The position numbers and the translations under genes were made by a program. This document shows positions 62,114-64,000 of a DNA stretch of 64,000 nt, one piece after another. Position 1 is the first letter of the stretch, and each line of letters starts with the position of its first letter. The DNA comes from Isoperla grammatica (Eukaryota; Arthropoda; Insecta; Plecoptera; Perlodidae), in contig OX246746.1 of NCBI GenBank assembly GCA_945910005.1, positions 15,586,022 to 15,650,021 on the forward strand, given 5' to 3'. A model generated the notes under the pieces. That model was not told the origin of the DNA. It worked only from the letters and a program-made list of their open reading frames with translations, and did not search any database.

Positions 62114-62743
62114 CAGTAAACCCTCGGTAAAACGAACTCGGTTAGTGCGAATTCTCAGATAATACGAATAGTAAGCAAGACCCAGCCCGCGTAAATAGGA
62201 CATTCAATGTTAAAAAAACGGATATAACGAATTTCGCATACTACGTAATACGAACTAATTATTTATCCCCTGGATGGTAGGCCTACTTATACATAATGTT
62301 CGCTGTTTAATACGAACTAATAATTTTGAACCCGCACAAACAAAATAATGTGTCCGAGAGTTCAACTCGCAGAGTAGGCGTAGGTATCAAGATTTTTGTC
62401 CACCGAGCGTACGTCGTCGCAGGCAGCTACTTGTTTTGTTGGTGCTTGGTTTTCCCTTCTCCGTCTGCCGCCCGCAGGCGCGATCGGATGCGCGCGCCAG
62501 CCCTTACAGCTGTTGAGGGGCGTGGCTTGCTCACTACAACGTGCCCGCTTAGTCCGCCTACTATGCACGCACCAAACATCATACCCGTGCGCTACTATCC
62601 ATTGGAAAACATTGATTGTTTGTAGATACTATTATTTTGGCTGGTACTATTGAATCTCGACGTTTTTGCGATATTACGAATTTTTATATTACGAACTGAC
62701 GATTTCTGGGTCCCTTGATGTTCGTATTAACGAGGGTTTACTG
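62114..62743. mobile_element. pogo/Tigger-like miniature element (TA target site)
   Basis: Left end CAGTAAACCCTCGGTAA, right end inward CAGTAAACCCTCGTTAATAC, both flanked by TA (62112-62113 and 62744-62745). Runs of AATACGAAC-type words lie inside both ends, as in pogo/Tigger families of the Tc1/mariner superfamily. A GC-rich core (about 62400-62600) carries no transposase. Confidence 0.8.
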
Positions 62744-62800
62744 TACAGTCAAATGTCATTACAGCAAAGACGAAGGGATCTTAAATTGGTAAAAATTGCC
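62744..62800 (+). mobile_element. Degraded pogo-like terminus abutting the previous element
   Basis: TACAGTCAAATGTCATTACA followed by GACGAAGGGATC looks like a decayed pogo/Tigger 5' end. No right end was recognised before the next element at 63016. Confidence 0.3.
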
Positions 62801-63015
62801 TCTACGAAGCCTACAAGTCGCATAATGCGTGAGCAATGGCAGCCAACGCATGGCCCCTGTGGTGCCCGCTCACTGCATTACACGTCCGTGTTGCGTGTGG
62901 TAGGCTCACCGGACGTGTATACGTTGGAGCAGCTGTCTCGTGCCATGCAGAGAAGGGAAATGAGAAAGAAGCTATAACTTCAGATCAGAAGTTATCTTTT
63001 AATATTGCACTAATA

Positions 63016-63553
63016 CCGTATTGACCCCAATATAATACGAGGTTTTTTCCCATAAAAAAATAATCTAAAATCGTATTCGTATTATATTTGCGGTCTAAGG
63101 TTTTCGAAGCGTGAATTCAAATTTCCCGCGCGCGTATACATGCGCACTATCGCAGATCGACGAATCACAGCTCCGTGGCGAGTGCTCGTGCCTATCGCAC
63201 TCTACCGGAGAGTTAAACACCACTCCAGCGCTCCGCTGCGCAATGTCTCCGCTAGAATGCGTTGTCGTGTTCTGTGCGAGACTGCTAGCACGAGCTCAGG
63301 CCTTGCTCAGGCGGGGCGGACATCGTTCCATGTGTGCTAGGCGGCCCCGATCGAGCGTTCGTAACAGGTTTACTGTGACGCGGGGCTGCCTACCTCACGG
63401 GCGCTGGCCATCTGGCTCGCAGCGCCGGCAAGGCGGCAGTAGCTGACGTGCTATATTGTCGTTTTTCACGATCGTATTATATTCGAGACATATGATATTT
63501 TCCCCACTGGCTGCTCCAAAATCCACACTCGTATTATATTCGGGTCAATACGG
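63016..63553. mobile_element. Miniature Tc1/mariner-type element, ~25-bp TIRs, TA target
   Basis: Left end CCGTATTGACCCCAATATAA, right end inward CCGTATTGACCCGAATATAA, both continuing TACGA and flanked by TA (63014-63015, 63554-63555). Further CGTATTATATT words lie inside the ends. The 63120-63440 core is strongly GC-rich against the AT-rich surroundings and has short open frames only. Confidence 0.8.
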
Positions 63554-64000
63554 TAATCACACAATTTAGTGTATCGTCCATCATATCGATGTCAAACTCC
63601 TTCGCGATATCACCTTCCTTGTGTTCACTGTCCACTACTTTTAAAATATTAAGGTTGGGTCTTGAGAGAGAATTGCTTACGCTTAGAACCCATTATAAAT
63701 CAACTACACAACACGACACTAAGCGAGAGCTTACTCCCCCCACATTTATGAATGTAAAATTTAATTGTTTTGAATGTAAATAATTTAGGCTACTTGTTTA
63801 TGGAGCAAACAGATTGGAAAAATCACAATATGATATTCCTATTTATGTATTCAAAACTTGACTAATAGTTGCTAACCCTGTGCCAAATTTAATAACCTCT
63901 AACCCGCCACTACACACTTACTTCCCATCCCTAGGTCAAAGCGTCTCGCAGCGATTGCCACATTAACTCGAAACACAATTTTTTCAATTTAGCATTTCCA

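Overview
The window is AT-rich, repeat-dense, intron-rich DNA from an invertebrate animal with a large genome. Evidence includes GT-AG spliced exons, tRNA-derived SINEs, hAT and pogo/mariner-type miniature transposons, long (AAT)n arrays and poly-C/poly-G tracts, with almost no long open frames. The phylum is unresolved. GTTAGGTTAG-type strings and the protein's look weakly favour an arthropod; the abundance of TAGGCCTA would also suit a deuterostome invertebrate.

One protein-coding gene is supported, on the minus strand: the 5' part of an MBD5/MBD6-type (methyl-CpG-binding-domain family; Drosophila six-banded-like) chromatin protein. Reading from high to low coordinates, there is a promoter-like area with a CCAAT box near 57.19 kb and a probable non-coding first exon ending at 56632. 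Intron 1 (56631-55525) is packed with AGGCCT/CCTAGG motifs. A large exon (about 55524-54295) starts translation at 55451 and encodes a polyQ/Asn/Ser-rich N-terminus plus the first strands of the MBD. A 44-kb intron (54294-10315) follows. A 124-bp exon (10314-10191) completes the MBD with the diagnostic [10 protein letters not shown] and FNFDP motifs. The junction is phase 2 and rebuilds the Ser of the SPS motif (AG|C). The gene runs off the left edge, because no later exon was recognised in 1-10190.

The rest is mobile and simple-sequence DNA, almost all of it inside introns 2 and 3. Two SINE families with tRNA-like heads are repeated: family A near 43-264, 16344-16572, 30618-30852, 33138-33356 and 41901-42142; family B near 10967-11385, 28147-28570 and 49392-50276 plus fragments. 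hAT-type elements with matched 8-bp target duplications lie at 21657-22316 and 50312-51329, with a slightly imperfect case at 26166-27332. A foldback element (49769-50231) interrupts a family B SINE, and a hAT-type miniature element is nested in the 50.3-51.3 kb element.

Upstream of the gene (57.2-64 kb) there are two degraded LINE reverse-transcriptase C-terminal fragments, a perfect 71-bp-arm palindrome (59252-59411), and two adjacent TA-flanked miniature elements with GC-rich cores (62114-62743 and 63016-63553). No rRNA, functional tRNA gene, CRISPR array or bacterial-type feature was seen.
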